A stretch of DNA of 44,568 bases from Lachnospiraceae bacterium (lineage in GTDB: Bacteria; Bacillota; Clostridia; Lachnospirales; Lachnospiraceae): assembly GCA_022510685.1 (NCBI GenBank), contig JAFLTA010000021.1, positions 1 through 44,568 of the forward strand, given 5' to 3'. Made by a program: the position numbers and the translations under genes. The first letter of the stretch is position 1. Every line of letters begins with the position of its first letter. Shown here piece by piece: positions 26,227 through 34,302 of this stretch. The notes under the pieces were generated by a model that saw only the letters and a program-made list of their open reading frames with translations, ran no database searches and was not told where the DNA came from.

Positions 26227-27597
26227 GTGACAGGAGTAGGAAACGTTACGTCAGCGAAAAGTGCAGTATTAGATTTGCTTGCAACTTCCGCAGTAAACGC
26301 TTCCGCGCAGAGTGCAGATTTCGGTCAGGTGATGCAGCAGTCAATAGGCAGTAAAGATATGCAGTCCAGCCGTCCGGCAGATGGTGGCAAGGTAGCTGTA
26401 GATGACAAAGCCGTATCACAGCCTGTGAATCCTACCCAGGATGTGCCTGATGAAAAAGTTCAGACAGCGAAAGATTCTTCCGGTCTTACAAAAGACAGTT
26501 CGCCGGAGACATTTGAGGAAGCTGTCAAGGAGCTGGTCAAGGATGTTCTGAATATCGACGATGAAGAACTGGAAAGCTTGTTAGCACAGCTTGGACTTCT
26601 TCCGTTAGATTTGTTGAAGCCGGAAAATATGCAACAGCTTGTTCTGGCAGTTAATGGTGGAAATGATATCACAGACCTGCTTATGGACGAGACGATGATG
26701 TCCGATTTTCAGGCGCTGATGCAGGGAATGGAAGACATGAACCTTTCGGCAGAAATGATTCCGACAGAGCTTGCAGATGTATTGCAGCAAATGGAACAGG
26801 TTGCACCGGAAGAGATTGTATTGGATGCTGAGGCTTTGGATGAAGTTCAGGAAGAAGGCATTCCGGTTATCATTGAGAGAGACCCTAAGGCGGTCAATCA
26901 GCAGGCGGTGACGCAGGATGCAGAAGTATCAGATGAACAGGGCATAGTAGAAAATCAGAATGAACCGGTTCAAAAGGTAGAGGCATCATCTCAGAGTGAC
27001 CAGACGGAAAACGGCAGCACTCAGCAGGAAAGTCTCCCGCAGCAGACTGAACTTCATGAACAACCGGTTCATGCGGAAAATCCGTTTAACCAGTTTGTTA
27101 CGGAAGCAGTAAAGGAGCCACAGGCGACACAGCCGGTCAATCAGACAATGCAGATTATCGAGCAGATTGTACAGCAGATTCGCATTTCCGTACAGGTGAC
27201 AACGACAACAATGGAGATGCAGCTCAATCCGGAAAGTCTTGGAAAAGTATTGCTTACCTTATCTATGAAAGAGGGGATGATGACGGCAAACTTTACTGTA
27301 CAGACAGAAGAGGCACGTATGGCGATTGAAAGCCAGATGTATACTTTGCGCGAGACGTTAGAACAAAAAGAATTTAAAGTAGACGCTGTGGAGGTAACTG
27401 TTTCAGATTTTTCCTTTACCCGTAGCGGTGGCGAAGACGGGGATTCCAAAAACATGGAGCAGGGCGATGGAAGAAGCCGCAGGTTCCGTTTTGAGGAGAA
27501 CGAGGAGGACGATGAAGTTACAGCATCCGAAGAAGCAGAGCGTGTACGGCGCAATGTAATGCGCGACAATGGAAGCAGTATTGATTTTACAGCGTAA
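26227..27597 (+). CDS. fliK: Flagellar hook-length control protein FliK
   Basis: FliK (456 aa) measures hook length and switches export specificity. Residues 1-310 are a variable, Gln/Glu/Val-rich low-complexity ruler. The conserved Flg_hook domain (about 320-400) contains METQLNPESLGKV-like MEMQLNPESLGKVLLTLSM and an amphipathic helix MYTLRETLEQKEFKVDAVEV. The C-terminus is charged (Arg/Glu/Asp). GTG 26227 follows a perfect AAAGGAGGTGA. A 6-bp hairpin (26172-26190) lies in the preceding gap. Confidence 0.93.
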   Translation: MTGVGNVTSAKSAVLDLLATSAVNASAQSADFGQVMQQSIGSKDMQSSRPADGGKVAVDDKAVSQPVNPTQDVPDEKVQTAKDSSGLTKDSSPETFEEAVKELVKDVLNIDDEELESLLAQLGLLPLDLLKPENMQQLVLAVNGGNDITDLLMDETMMSDFQALMQGMEDMNLSAEMIPTELADVLQQMEQVAPEEIVLDAEALDEVQEEGIPVIIERDPKAVNQQAVTQDAEVSDEQGIVENQNEPVQKVEASSQSDQTENGSTQQESLPQQTELHEQPVHAENPFNQFVTEAVKEPQATQPVNQTMQIIEQIVQQIRISVQVTTTTMEMQLNPESLGKVLLTLSMKEGMMTANFTVQTEEARMAIESQMYTLRETLEQKEFKVDAVEVTVSDFSFTRSGGEDGDSKNMEQGDGRSRRFRFEENEEDDEVTASEEAERVRRNVMRDNGSSIDFTA

Positions 27598-27613
27598 TGG
27601 AAAGGAGGAAATT

Positions 27614-28522
27614 ATGGGCACAGTTGCTAATGTAGTAGACGGAAAATTGGATATTCCAGAGACTTCCATGGAAACTGAGAGAAAAGTCGGTTCCGAGCTT
27701 GGCAAGGAAGAATTTCTGCAGCTTCTGGTTACCCAGATGAAATATCAGGATCCGTTAGAACCAGCTGACAACACAGAATATGTATCCCAGTTGGCGCAGT
27801 TCTCCGAGTTAGAGCAGATGCAGAATCTGAACAGTACGACAACAAATACTTCTGCATTTACTTTGGTTGGCAGACAGGTACGCATTGCGGTTGATTCCGG
27901 AGTGAATGGAGTGTCAGAGGTACAGGGAACAGTAGATTATGTTACAATCCAGAATGGAAAAGCATATGTTTCTGTAGAAGGTACTCTGTATTCATACGAT
28001 GATGTCATTGAGGTAATTGATGAATTCTATCTGGTTCAGCAGTGGTTACCAGGTGTTAAGGAGCAGAGTGTTACTTATCGTCATTTTGATGAGCAGGATG
28101 TGATTGTTAAGGGTATCGAACTTGGTTCTCATGGATACGAAGCAACCAGCTTTGCTGCTGTAATTATTGATTCTAACGGGGAATCACATGCAATCAGTCC
28201 GGAGCATCTTTCTTACAACAAGGGTACACTTACCATCAGTAAGGAGGCCTTTAAGGGCTTTGATGCAGGAAGCTATCAGATTGCCTTTGTATTCAATGAT
28301 GCAGCACAGACAGTAGTAACAGGAAAAGTTGCACTGGAAGTTAAGGGAATTCGTCCACCGTCGGAAGACGATGACGACAAGAAAGATCAGGATGGAACAG
28401 GAAGCGGTGACGGAACAGGAAGTGCTGACGGAACCGGAAGTACCGGTGGAACAGGAAGCACCGACGGAACAGGAAGTGCTGACGGAACCGGAAGTACTGG
28501 TGGAACAGGAAGTGCTGATTAA
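27614..28522 (+). CDS. flgD: Flagellar hook capping protein FlgD
   Basis: FlgD (302 aa) caps the growing hook. The N-terminal domain has the family motif LGKEEFLQLLVTQMKYQDPLEPADNTEYVSQLAQFSELEQMQNL. The middle is the Tudor/FN3-like hybrid domain. Unusually, it ends in an acidic Asp/Lys stretch and seven hexapeptide repeats of the form GTGS-x-D/G (28394-28519), encoded by an 18-bp DNA repeat. The repeats look like a flexible linker or tail. ATG 27614 with AAAGGAGG is chosen; an upstream in-frame ATG (27569) lies inside fliK. Confidence 0.94.
   Translation: MGTVANVVDGKLDIPETSMETERKVGSELGKEEFLQLLVTQMKYQDPLEPADNTEYVSQLAQFSELEQMQNLNSTTTNTSAFTLVGRQVRIAVDSGVNGVSEVQGTVDYVTIQNGKAYVSVEGTLYSYDDVIEVIDEFYLVQQWLPGVKEQSVTYRHFDEQDVIVKGIELGSHGYEATSFAAVIIDSNGESHAISPEHLSYNKGTLTISKEAFKGFDAGSYQIAFVFNDAAQTVVTGKVALEVKGIRPPSEDDDDKKDQDGTGSGDGTGSADGTGSTGGTGSTDGTGSADGTGSTGGTGSAD
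28394..28519 (+). repeat. 18-bp coding tandem repeat at the 3' end of flgD
   Basis: Seven imperfect 18-bp units of the type GGAACAGGAAGTGCTGAC encode GTGSGD, GTGSAD, GTGSTG, GTGSTD, GTGSAD, GTGSTG and GTGSAD, ending exactly at the stop codon. Because each unit is six codons, copy-number change by slippage would keep the frame. Confidence 0.95.
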
Positions 28523-28616
28523 TCAGAGGCAGAGGATGCGTTAGAAAGAAATGACACAGCCTACACGAATGCCTTGACAAAAGGATTCAATATTAAGAGA
28601 GCGAGGTGGAAAGCAG

Positions 28617-29018
28617 ATGCAGCGGTTAGAAAAAGGATATACTCAATCTATCCAGCAGATGACTGGGCAATATTTGCAGAAGCAAAAACCTGAAAAATCT
28701 TCTTCCACAAAATCGGAGCTTTCTTTTCAGGAGATTCTGAAGACAACAACGACAAAGCCGGAATTAGTACAGAATCTTAAGTTTTCCAAGCATGCCAATG
28801 AGAGGCTTGCGTTGCGCAACATTAACCTGTCTGCGGAGCAGATGGAGCGTTTGGAAACAGGAACGACGAAGGCACGGGAAAAAGGAATTCAGGAGTCTTT
28901 GGTCATGGTAGATGATTTGGCGTTTATTGTGAATGTCAACAGTAACACAGTAATTACCGCAATGGATGATTCCTCATCGGGAATTTTCACAAACATTGAC
29001 GGTGCAGTTATTGGATAG
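28617..29018 (+). CDS. TIGR02530 family flagellar operon protein
   Basis: This 133-aa protein matches the small TIGR02530 flagellar operon family found between flgD and flgE in Firmicutes. The conserved part is the C-terminal half: LKFSKHANERLALRNINLSAEQMERL, then VDDLAFIVNVNSNTVITAMD. The N-terminal 50 residues are a Lys/Ser/Thr-rich linker. The role in hook assembly is not established. Start ATG 28617 follows GAGGTGG. It lies 94 bases after flgD. Confidence 0.88.
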   Translation: MQRLEKGYTQSIQQMTGQYLQKQKPEKSSSTKSELSFQEILKTTTTKPELVQNLKFSKHANERLALRNINLSAEQMERLETGTTKAREKGIQESLVMVDDLAFIVNVNSNTVITAMDDSSSGIFTNIDGAVIG

Positions 29019-29124
29019 GGGAATACATAATCAGCCGGCCCTTTTGAAGGAGGCAGTGGATTCTGAATGCCAGATGAATCCATTACGTATTCCTAAGTGA
29101 TGAGTATTTAGGAGGAAAAATATT

Positions 29125-30705
29125 ATGATGAGATCACTTTTCTCTGGTGTTGCAGGTTTGAAGACACACCAGACAAGAATGGATGTTATTGGTAATAACA
29201 TTGCAAACGTAAACACAGTTGGATTTAAGTCCAGTTCAGCAAACTTTACTGATACCTTTTATCAGACGATTTCTTCTGCCAGCGGTCCTAATGCACAGAC
29301 GAGTACTGCCGGTGTAAACGCAAAGCAGATTGGTCTCGGTTCTTCTGTAGCATCTATCACTACAAATATTACAGAACAAGGTGGAACTCAGACGACAAAC
29401 CGTGCACTGGATGTGGCAATCAACGGAGATGCTTTCCTGATTGTAAAATCCGGCGGAGCAACTTACTTCACAAAATCAGGTGCTTTGAATGTGGATGCTG
29501 ACGGTACACTGTATTGTACAACCAACGGTGCTACTGTACAGGGATGGCTTGCAGATGCTGATGGTAATATTGTTCGTGACAGTGTAAGGGATTTGAAAGT
29601 AATGTCCGAGGAGTATATGTATTCACCGCCAACAGCAACAGCAAATGTTACTCTTACAGGTAATGTAGATAAAAACGACAAGAACTTACCGATTACATCA
29701 GGAAATACAACGACAATCAATACGCAGGAAGGTTTCCGTATGACCTTTACATTCTTTGACAGAATCGGTGAGGAGTATACAGTGCAGATGTATCTGCAGG
29801 AGACAGAAGAGCCGGGAGCATACAACCTGGTTATCAGTGATGTACTGGATTCCAATGGTGAGTCCCTCTTTGTGAAGAAAACGGTAACGATAGACCCGAA
29901 TACAGGTATAGAGACGACAACCTACAGTGCAACCGGTGTGGTTGTTCAGCTTGGTGCAGCAACTTATACAGTGACTGCTGACAATCTGAATGCGGAGACC
30001 GGTAAGTATACAGTATCCGGTACCGCTACAGGTGCCGCTGCCGGTACGGTGGGTGCTGCTCAGGTGCTGTTTGATGCAAAAAGCGGTGAATTTTTAGGTA
30101 CTAGAAATGATGTGGCAGGCAGACCGGGAACATCTCTTTATTCTAACAAGGCAATTTTGTTTGATGTAGTTACGGTGCCTGATGGCAGTGGAATTGATGA
30201 TACATTCTCACACTATGACGCAGCCAGCGACCTGGGTGGTGTAGAGGTAGATGTTAGCTACTTGACCCAGTATTCCCAGGGTGGTGTGGCTAATACATCT
30301 TATTACCGCGGTACTCCGGCTGGATTAGGCGGTGGTAATGTGGCAGGTGAGCTTGCCGGTATTTCCATTGACCAGAGCGGAAAGATTATCGGAACCTATA
30401 CCAACGGTGATAAGAGAGTATTGGCGCAGTTGGCAGTAACTACATTCTCCAACCCATCCGGTCTGGAGGCTGTGGGTGACAGCTTGTTTGCAGCAACACT
30501 TAACTCCGGTTTGTTTGACGGTGTAGGTATGGATATTACAAGCGGTGCCGGAAAATTCACGGTAGGTGCGCTGGAGATGTCCAACGTAGACCTGTCTACA
30601 GAGTTTACCCAGATGATTATCACTCAGCGTGGTTTCCAGGCGAACTCAAGAATTATTACGACATCAGACTCCATGTTAGAGGAGCTTGTAAATCTTAAGA
30701 GATAA
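29125..30705 (+). CDS. flgE: Flagellar hook protein FlgE
   Basis: FlgE (526 aa) polymerises into the hook. The N-terminus has MMRSLFSGVAGLKTHQTRMDVIGNNIANVNTVGFK, the rod/hook signature. The conserved DVAINGDAFLIVKSGGATYFTKSGALNVD follows, then a variable Ala/Gly/Thr-rich outer domain (about 170-400). The C-terminal pair is EMSNVDLSTEFTQMIITQRGFQANSRIITTSDSMLEELVNL. The start is the first of two ATGs after TTAGGAGG; the second (29128) is possible. A strong terminator follows 23 bases after the stop. Confidence 0.96.
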   Translation: MMRSLFSGVAGLKTHQTRMDVIGNNIANVNTVGFKSSSANFTDTFYQTISSASGPNAQTSTAGVNAKQIGLGSSVASITTNITEQGGTQTTNRALDVAINGDAFLIVKSGGATYFTKSGALNVDADGTLYCTTNGATVQGWLADADGNIVRDSVRDLKVMSEEYMYSPPTATANVTLTGNVDKNDKNLPITSGNTTTINTQEGFRMTFTFFDRIGEEYTVQMYLQETEEPGAYNLVISDVLDSNGESLFVKKTVTIDPNTGIETTTYSATGVVVQLGAATYTVTADNLNAETGKYTVSGTATGAAAGTVGAAQVLFDAKSGEFLGTRNDVAGRPGTSLYSNKAILFDVVTVPDGSGIDDTFSHYDAASDLGGVEVDVSYLTQYSQGGVANTSYYRGTPAGLGGGNVAGELAGISIDQSGKIIGTYTNGDKRVLAQLAVTTFSNPSGLEAVGDSLFAATLNSGLFDGVGMDITSGAGKFTVGALEMSNVDLSTEFTQMIITQRGFQANSRIITTSDSMLEELVNLKR

Positions 30706-30728
30706 TGAGATAATATTTTAGAAATCTT

Positions 30729-30764
30729 GGTAACAGGCAACTGCGTTGCCTGTTACCTTTTAAT
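30729..30764 (+). terminator. Strong intrinsic terminator inside the fla operon
   Basis: GGTAACAGGCAAC (30729-30741) and GTTGCCTGTTACC (30745-30757) form a perfect 13-bp stem with a TGC loop, followed by TTTTAATTTA. It lies between flgE and flbD and would reduce transcription of the stator and later genes, or stabilise the 3' end of the upstream mRNA. Confidence 0.88.
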
Positions 30765-30798
30765 TTATTGTCGAATGGAATGGAAAAAGGAGTAGTCT

Positions 30799-30987
30799 AT
30801 GATTGATGTAACGAAAATGAATGGAATAAATATTACTGTGAACTCCGATTTGATTGAAACTGTGGAAGAAACACCGGATACGGTGATAACTTTGACCACC
30901 GGAAAAAAAATAATTGTAAAAGAGAGTAGACAGATGATTAAAAATCTAGTAAAATCATTTAAGAGAGATTGCACTTTTATAGATTAA
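30799..30987 (+). CDS. flbD: FlbD family flagellar protein
   Basis: FlbD of spirochaetes and Firmicutes is a very small protein (62 aa here) that lies between flgE and motA. It starts MIDVTKMNGINITVNSDLIETVEETPDTVITLTTGKK, with the IxVxE... ending typical of the family. It is unrelated to the Caulobacter NtrC-type FlbD. Function unknown. Start ATG 30799 follows AAAGGAG. It is the first gene after the 30729-30764 terminator. Confidence 0.9.
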   Translation: MIDVTKMNGINITVNSDLIETVEETPDTVITLTTGKKIIVKESRQMIKNLVKSFKRDCTFID

Positions 30988-31033
30988 GATCCATTAAAAG
31001 TACAGTACAATAAAAATAAGGTGGTGGCGAAAA

Positions 31034-31840
31034 GTGGATATAGCAACACTGGTGGGGTTGATTGTATGTCTTGCCATGGTTATCCTGGGAATTATTACGG
31101 GTCCTGAGGGTGCGGCAGGTCTGAAGCACTTTTATGATTTGACTTCTATCTTCATTACGATTGGTGGTTCCATGTCGTGTATGTTGATGCAGGCAAAGAA
31201 CATTCCGGAGTACTTAAGTAATTTTAAGTCTTTTAGCCTGGCGATGAAAGTGATGCAGGCAAATGAGGCGGAAGTAATCGGGAACATAATCAACCTGTCT
31301 AATGTGGCACGTAAGGAAGGTCTTCTTGCTCTCGAGGAGGCGGCAAATAACATAGAGGATGATTTCCTCAAAAAGGGTATCATGCTGATTGTGGATGGTA
31401 CCGATCCGGAACTGGTGCGAAGCATCATGGAGACGGAACTTGGCTCCATAGACGGACGACATAACGAAAAAATCGGATTCTGGGCGAACTGGGGTGGTAT
31501 GGGTCCTGCCTGGGGTATGATTGGTACATTGGTAGGTCTCGTAAACATGCTTTACAACATGGACGATATGGCCATGATCGGACCTAACATGGCGGTGGCG
31601 TTGTTGACGACACTGTACGGTTCTTTGTTGGCAAACTGGATTTGTGTGCCGATTTCCTTTAAGCTGAAAATGAACAACGATTTGGAAATCAAGATGAAAG
31701 AAGTCATGGTGGAAGGTCTCCTGTCAATCCAAGCGGGTGAGAACCCACGTGTTATTGAGGAGAAACTGAAATCCTTCCTGGCACCGTCCGTTCGCGATGA
31801 GATGGGTGAAAAAGACGCAGCCGAAGGTGGTGAGGCATAA
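31034..31840 (+). CDS. motA: Flagellar motor stator protein MotA
   Basis: MotA (268 aa) forms the ion channel of the stator with MotB. Four membrane helices are present: 1 (about 3-22) and 2 (about 33-50), a cytoplasmic loop (about 60-150) with charged residues that contact FliG, and helices 3-4 (about 150-200, GPAWGMIGTLVGLVNMLYNMDD and MAVALLTTLYGSLLAN). The channel prolines in GPAWG and VGLVN surroundings are conserved. Start GTG 31034 follows GGTGGCGA. Its stop overlaps the motB start by one base. Proton or sodium specificity cannot be decided from sequence. Confidence 0.95.
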   Translation: MDIATLVGLIVCLAMVILGIITGPEGAAGLKHFYDLTSIFITIGGSMSCMLMQAKNIPEYLSNFKSFSLAMKVMQANEAEVIGNIINLSNVARKEGLLALEEAANNIEDDFLKKGIMLIVDGTDPELVRSIMETELGSIDGRHNEKIGFWANWGGMGPAWGMIGTLVGLVNMLYNMDDMAMIGPNMAVALLTTLYGSLLANWICVPISFKLKMNNDLEIKMKEVMVEGLLSIQAGENPRVIEEKLKSFLAPSVRDEMGEKDAAEGGEA

Positions 31841-32646
31841 TGGCGAAAAATAAAGAACAACAAGAGATTAAGACCGATGGATGGAAAGATACCTTTTCGG
31901 ACTTGATGAACCTTTTGCTTTGTTTCTTCGTGCTTTTGTATTCTATGTCTGTAGTAGATGAGGTAAAGTTTGCCGAATTGGTTGCTTCCCTGTCTAACAG
32001 TTACAGTATTTTCAGTGGTGGTGCCCAGGCAATTGGTGAAGGCACATTGGTATCCAGTGGTGCGACCCAGCTTAATAATCTGGACGATTATTATTCCGAT
32101 ATGGGTAAGCAGGCTGAGGATACCGAGAATCCTGAAGATCCGATGAAAGAGTTGGAGGCAAAACAGGCTGCAGAGAAAAGAGACGAAGTAGAGAAGATAT
32201 ATGCAGACGTTGTGGAAGCGACAGAAAATAAACGCATCGAGGATGATTTGGATGTGACTATTGACGATGGAAACAATTACGTCATGTTATCATTGAATGG
32301 TAGTGTCCTGTTTGAGTCCGGTAGTGCGGAAATTCAGTCCGGTGCCAAAACGATTTTGAGCCGTGTCAGCGATATTTTGAATAACTATCGTAAGAACCGG
32401 ATTAAAATTGAGGGACATACGGATAATGTGGCGATACATACCGCAGAGTTTCCGAGTAACGTGTGGCTGTCTACAGCGAGAGCTACTAAGGTGTTGGAAT
32501 ATTTTAATTCAAAAGGATTACCAATGAAAAATATGGAGGCTTCCGGTCGCGGAGACGTGGAGCCAATAGCGACAAATAAGACGAAGGCGGGTCGCGCCAA
32601 GAACAGGCGTGTTGAAATAAAAATATATGGCTTGTCGAGTAACTAA
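31840..32646 (+). CDS. motB: Flagellar motor stator protein MotB
   Basis: MotB (268 aa) anchors the stator to peptidoglycan. A single membrane helix (about residues 20-40, DLMNLLLCFFVLLYSMSVVD) has the ion-carrying Asp at about position 21. A plug and linker region follows (about 45-120, acidic). The C-terminal OmpA-like peptidoglycan-binding domain has KIEGHTDNV and AGRAKNRRVEIKIYG. It overlaps motA by one base, so translation is coupled. All expected parts are present. Confidence 0.95.
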   Translation: MAKNKEQQEIKTDGWKDTFSDLMNLLLCFFVLLYSMSVVDEVKFAELVASLSNSYSIFSGGAQAIGEGTLVSSGATQLNNLDDYYSDMGKQAEDTENPEDPMKELEAKQAAEKRDEVEKIYADVVEATENKRIEDDLDVTIDDGNNYVMLSLNGSVLFESGSAEIQSGAKTILSRVSDILNNYRKNRIKIEGHTDNVAIHTAEFPSNVWLSTARATKVLEYFNSKGLPMKNMEASGRGDVEPIATNKTKAGRAKNRRVEIKIYGLSSN

Positions 32647-32672
32647 AAACGCAGTAGAAAGGTGTAGGGAAG

Positions 32673-33191
32673 ATGAAAAAAAATATTTTCAGTGTGATTA
32701 TTACGGCATTGACGGTAATTAATGTGGTTTTAACAGCTATTTTGTTCTTTGTAATGGTTCCGACATTCACAAAGACAAACAACTTATTGACTGCTATTGC
32801 ATCTGCAGTCAATCTTGACTTGGATGTGGATGGAACAGCCAGCGGGGATGAAAACTACTCCCTGAAGGATTTGGAGAATGTTGCGGTGACATTTGATACA
32901 CAGCAGACACTGAATCTGAAAACAGGTACTGACGGAAATCCGCATTATGCGTTGTTAGATGGATACAGTCTTTCTGTATATAAAGAGGCTGATGATTATA
33001 AAGATGTCAGCGGAATTTTGACGAACAATCAGGCAGAAATTACAGATATCATTCGTGCGGTCATTCAGAATCATACTTCAGAAGATATATCAGAGGATCT
33101 CATTCAGAAGGAAGCCCTGGAGGAAATTCAGAATCGTCTGGATACTAAGGCAGTGAAGAAAGTTATGTTGACCAATTTCATGTACCAGTAA
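32673..33191 (+). CDS. fliL: Flagellar basal body-associated protein FliL
   Basis: FliL (172 aa) associates with the stator and basal body. It has an N-terminal membrane helix (about residues 5-30, IFSVIITALTVINVVLTAILFFVM) and a periplasmic domain. The C-terminal motif is EDLIQKEALEEIQNRLDTKAVKKVMLTNFMYQ, close to the usual FliL ending. The region after the helix is divergent (DLDVDGTASGDENYSL), so the assignment rests on length, membrane topology, the C-terminus and its place between motB and fliM. Confidence 0.85.
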   Translation: MKKNIFSVIITALTVINVVLTAILFFVMVPTFTKTNNLLTAIASAVNLDLDVDGTASGDENYSLKDLENVAVTFDTQQTLNLKTGTDGNPHYALLDGYSLSVYKEADDYKDVSGILTNNQAEITDIIRAVIQNHTSEDISEDLIQKEALEEIQNRLDTKAVKKVMLTNFMYQ

Positions 33192-33209
33192 TTGTTATAA
33201 AGTATTTAC

Positions 33210-33238
33210 TTTCATTTTCTGTCAGTTTGTGGTATAAT
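33210..33238 (+). promoter_or_regulatory. Internal promoter ahead of fliM
   Basis: A perfect extended -10, TGGTATAAT (TATAAT at 33233-33238), lies in the 126-base fliL-fliM gap, with TTTCAT (33210-33215) 17 bp upstream as a weak -35. It would give a second transcript start for the C-ring and export-gate genes. Confidence 0.5.
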
Positions 33239-33317
33239 GAACATATTGGATGTGATTTGTGAAAAAAGGAATTGTTTTACCGTTGTGAGATGACAATTCG
33301 GATGTGAGGTGAAGAGA

Positions 33318-34298
33318 ATGGGAGACACACTGTCTCAGGATGAAATTGATAATCTGTTGAGTGCATTGAGTACCGGAGAAATGAAGCCGGAAGAATTGGA
33401 CGAGACAGAAGATAAAGCTGTCATGAATTACAATTTCGCCAGACCGTCGAAATTCTCAAAAGACCATTTACGAACGTTGGAGATTATATACGAAAACTAC
33501 GGCAGATTGCTCTCTACCAACTTACCGGCATATTTTCGGAAATCGGTACAGGTAGAAGTAATGAATGCAGAGGCGAATGCCTATTCGGAGTTTGCCAATG
33601 CATTGTCCAACCCGGTACTGCTTGGTGTCGTGAATTTTGCACCGTTGGAAGGTAATATTGTAGTTGAATTAGCGACGAGTCTAGGGTTTGCGATTGTAGA
33701 CCGTCTCTTGGGTGGTGGAGGAGATCCATTAGAAAAGACCCGAGAGTTTACAGAAATAGAGTTGATTATTTTAGAGCGTGTATTGGAAATATGCACGAAT
33801 CTGATGATTGATCCATGGGGAAATGTGGTGGAATTGGAACCGCGTTTGGAACGAATTGAGACAAACTCTCAGTTTGCCCAGTTTATCTCCCCGACAGAAA
33901 TGACTGCCATCCTTACCATCAATATTAAGGTGGGCGAGGTGGAAGGTCTGATGAATGTTTGTATCCCGTATTCCTGTGTGGAGCCGGTGATTGATAAATT
34001 GAATACCAAGTACTGGTATTCCACTGCTACAGCGAAGGACGATAATAGTTATACGGAAACTATGGAGCATTTGATTAACACTGCGCAGATTCCGGTTCGT
34101 GCGATGCTGGGAAGAAGTTTAATATCTTTCAACGATTTGATGAACATTCAGATTGGTGACATTGTTAAACTGGATACAAAGGTGAATGACGAACTTGAGA
34201 TATATGCTGGAAATATCAAGAAGTTTTATGCCCTGCCGGGCGCAGCTTCAGATTCCTATGCGGTGAGAGTGACGTCAGTAATAAGGGAGGAGCAATAG
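33318..34298 (+). CDS. fliM: Flagellar motor switch protein FliM
   Basis: FliM (326 aa) forms the C-ring and binds CheY-P. The N-terminal CheY-binding segment is LSQDEIDNLLSAL. The middle CheC-like domain (about 40-225) has the FliM motif GGGGDPLEKTREFTEIE. The C-terminal SpoA domain (about 245-320) has VRAMLGRSLISFNDLMNIQIGDIVKLD. ATG 33318 after AGGTGA is chosen rather than in-frame GTG 33309, which would sit in the ribosome site. FliY follows 4 bases later. Confidence 0.96.
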   Translation: MGDTLSQDEIDNLLSALSTGEMKPEELDETEDKAVMNYNFARPSKFSKDHLRTLEIIYENYGRLLSTNLPAYFRKSVQVEVMNAEANAYSEFANALSNPVLLGVVNFAPLEGNIVVELATSLGFAIVDRLLGGGGDPLEKTREFTEIELIILERVLEICTNLMIDPWGNVVELEPRLERIETNSQFAQFISPTEMTAILTINIKVGEVEGLMNVCIPYSCVEPVIDKLNTKYWYSTATAKDDNSYTETMEHLINTAQIPVRAMLGRSLISFNDLMNIQIGDIVKLDTKVNDELEIYAGNIKKFYALPGAASDSYAVRVTSVIREEQ

Positions 34299-34302
34299 AG
34301 TT

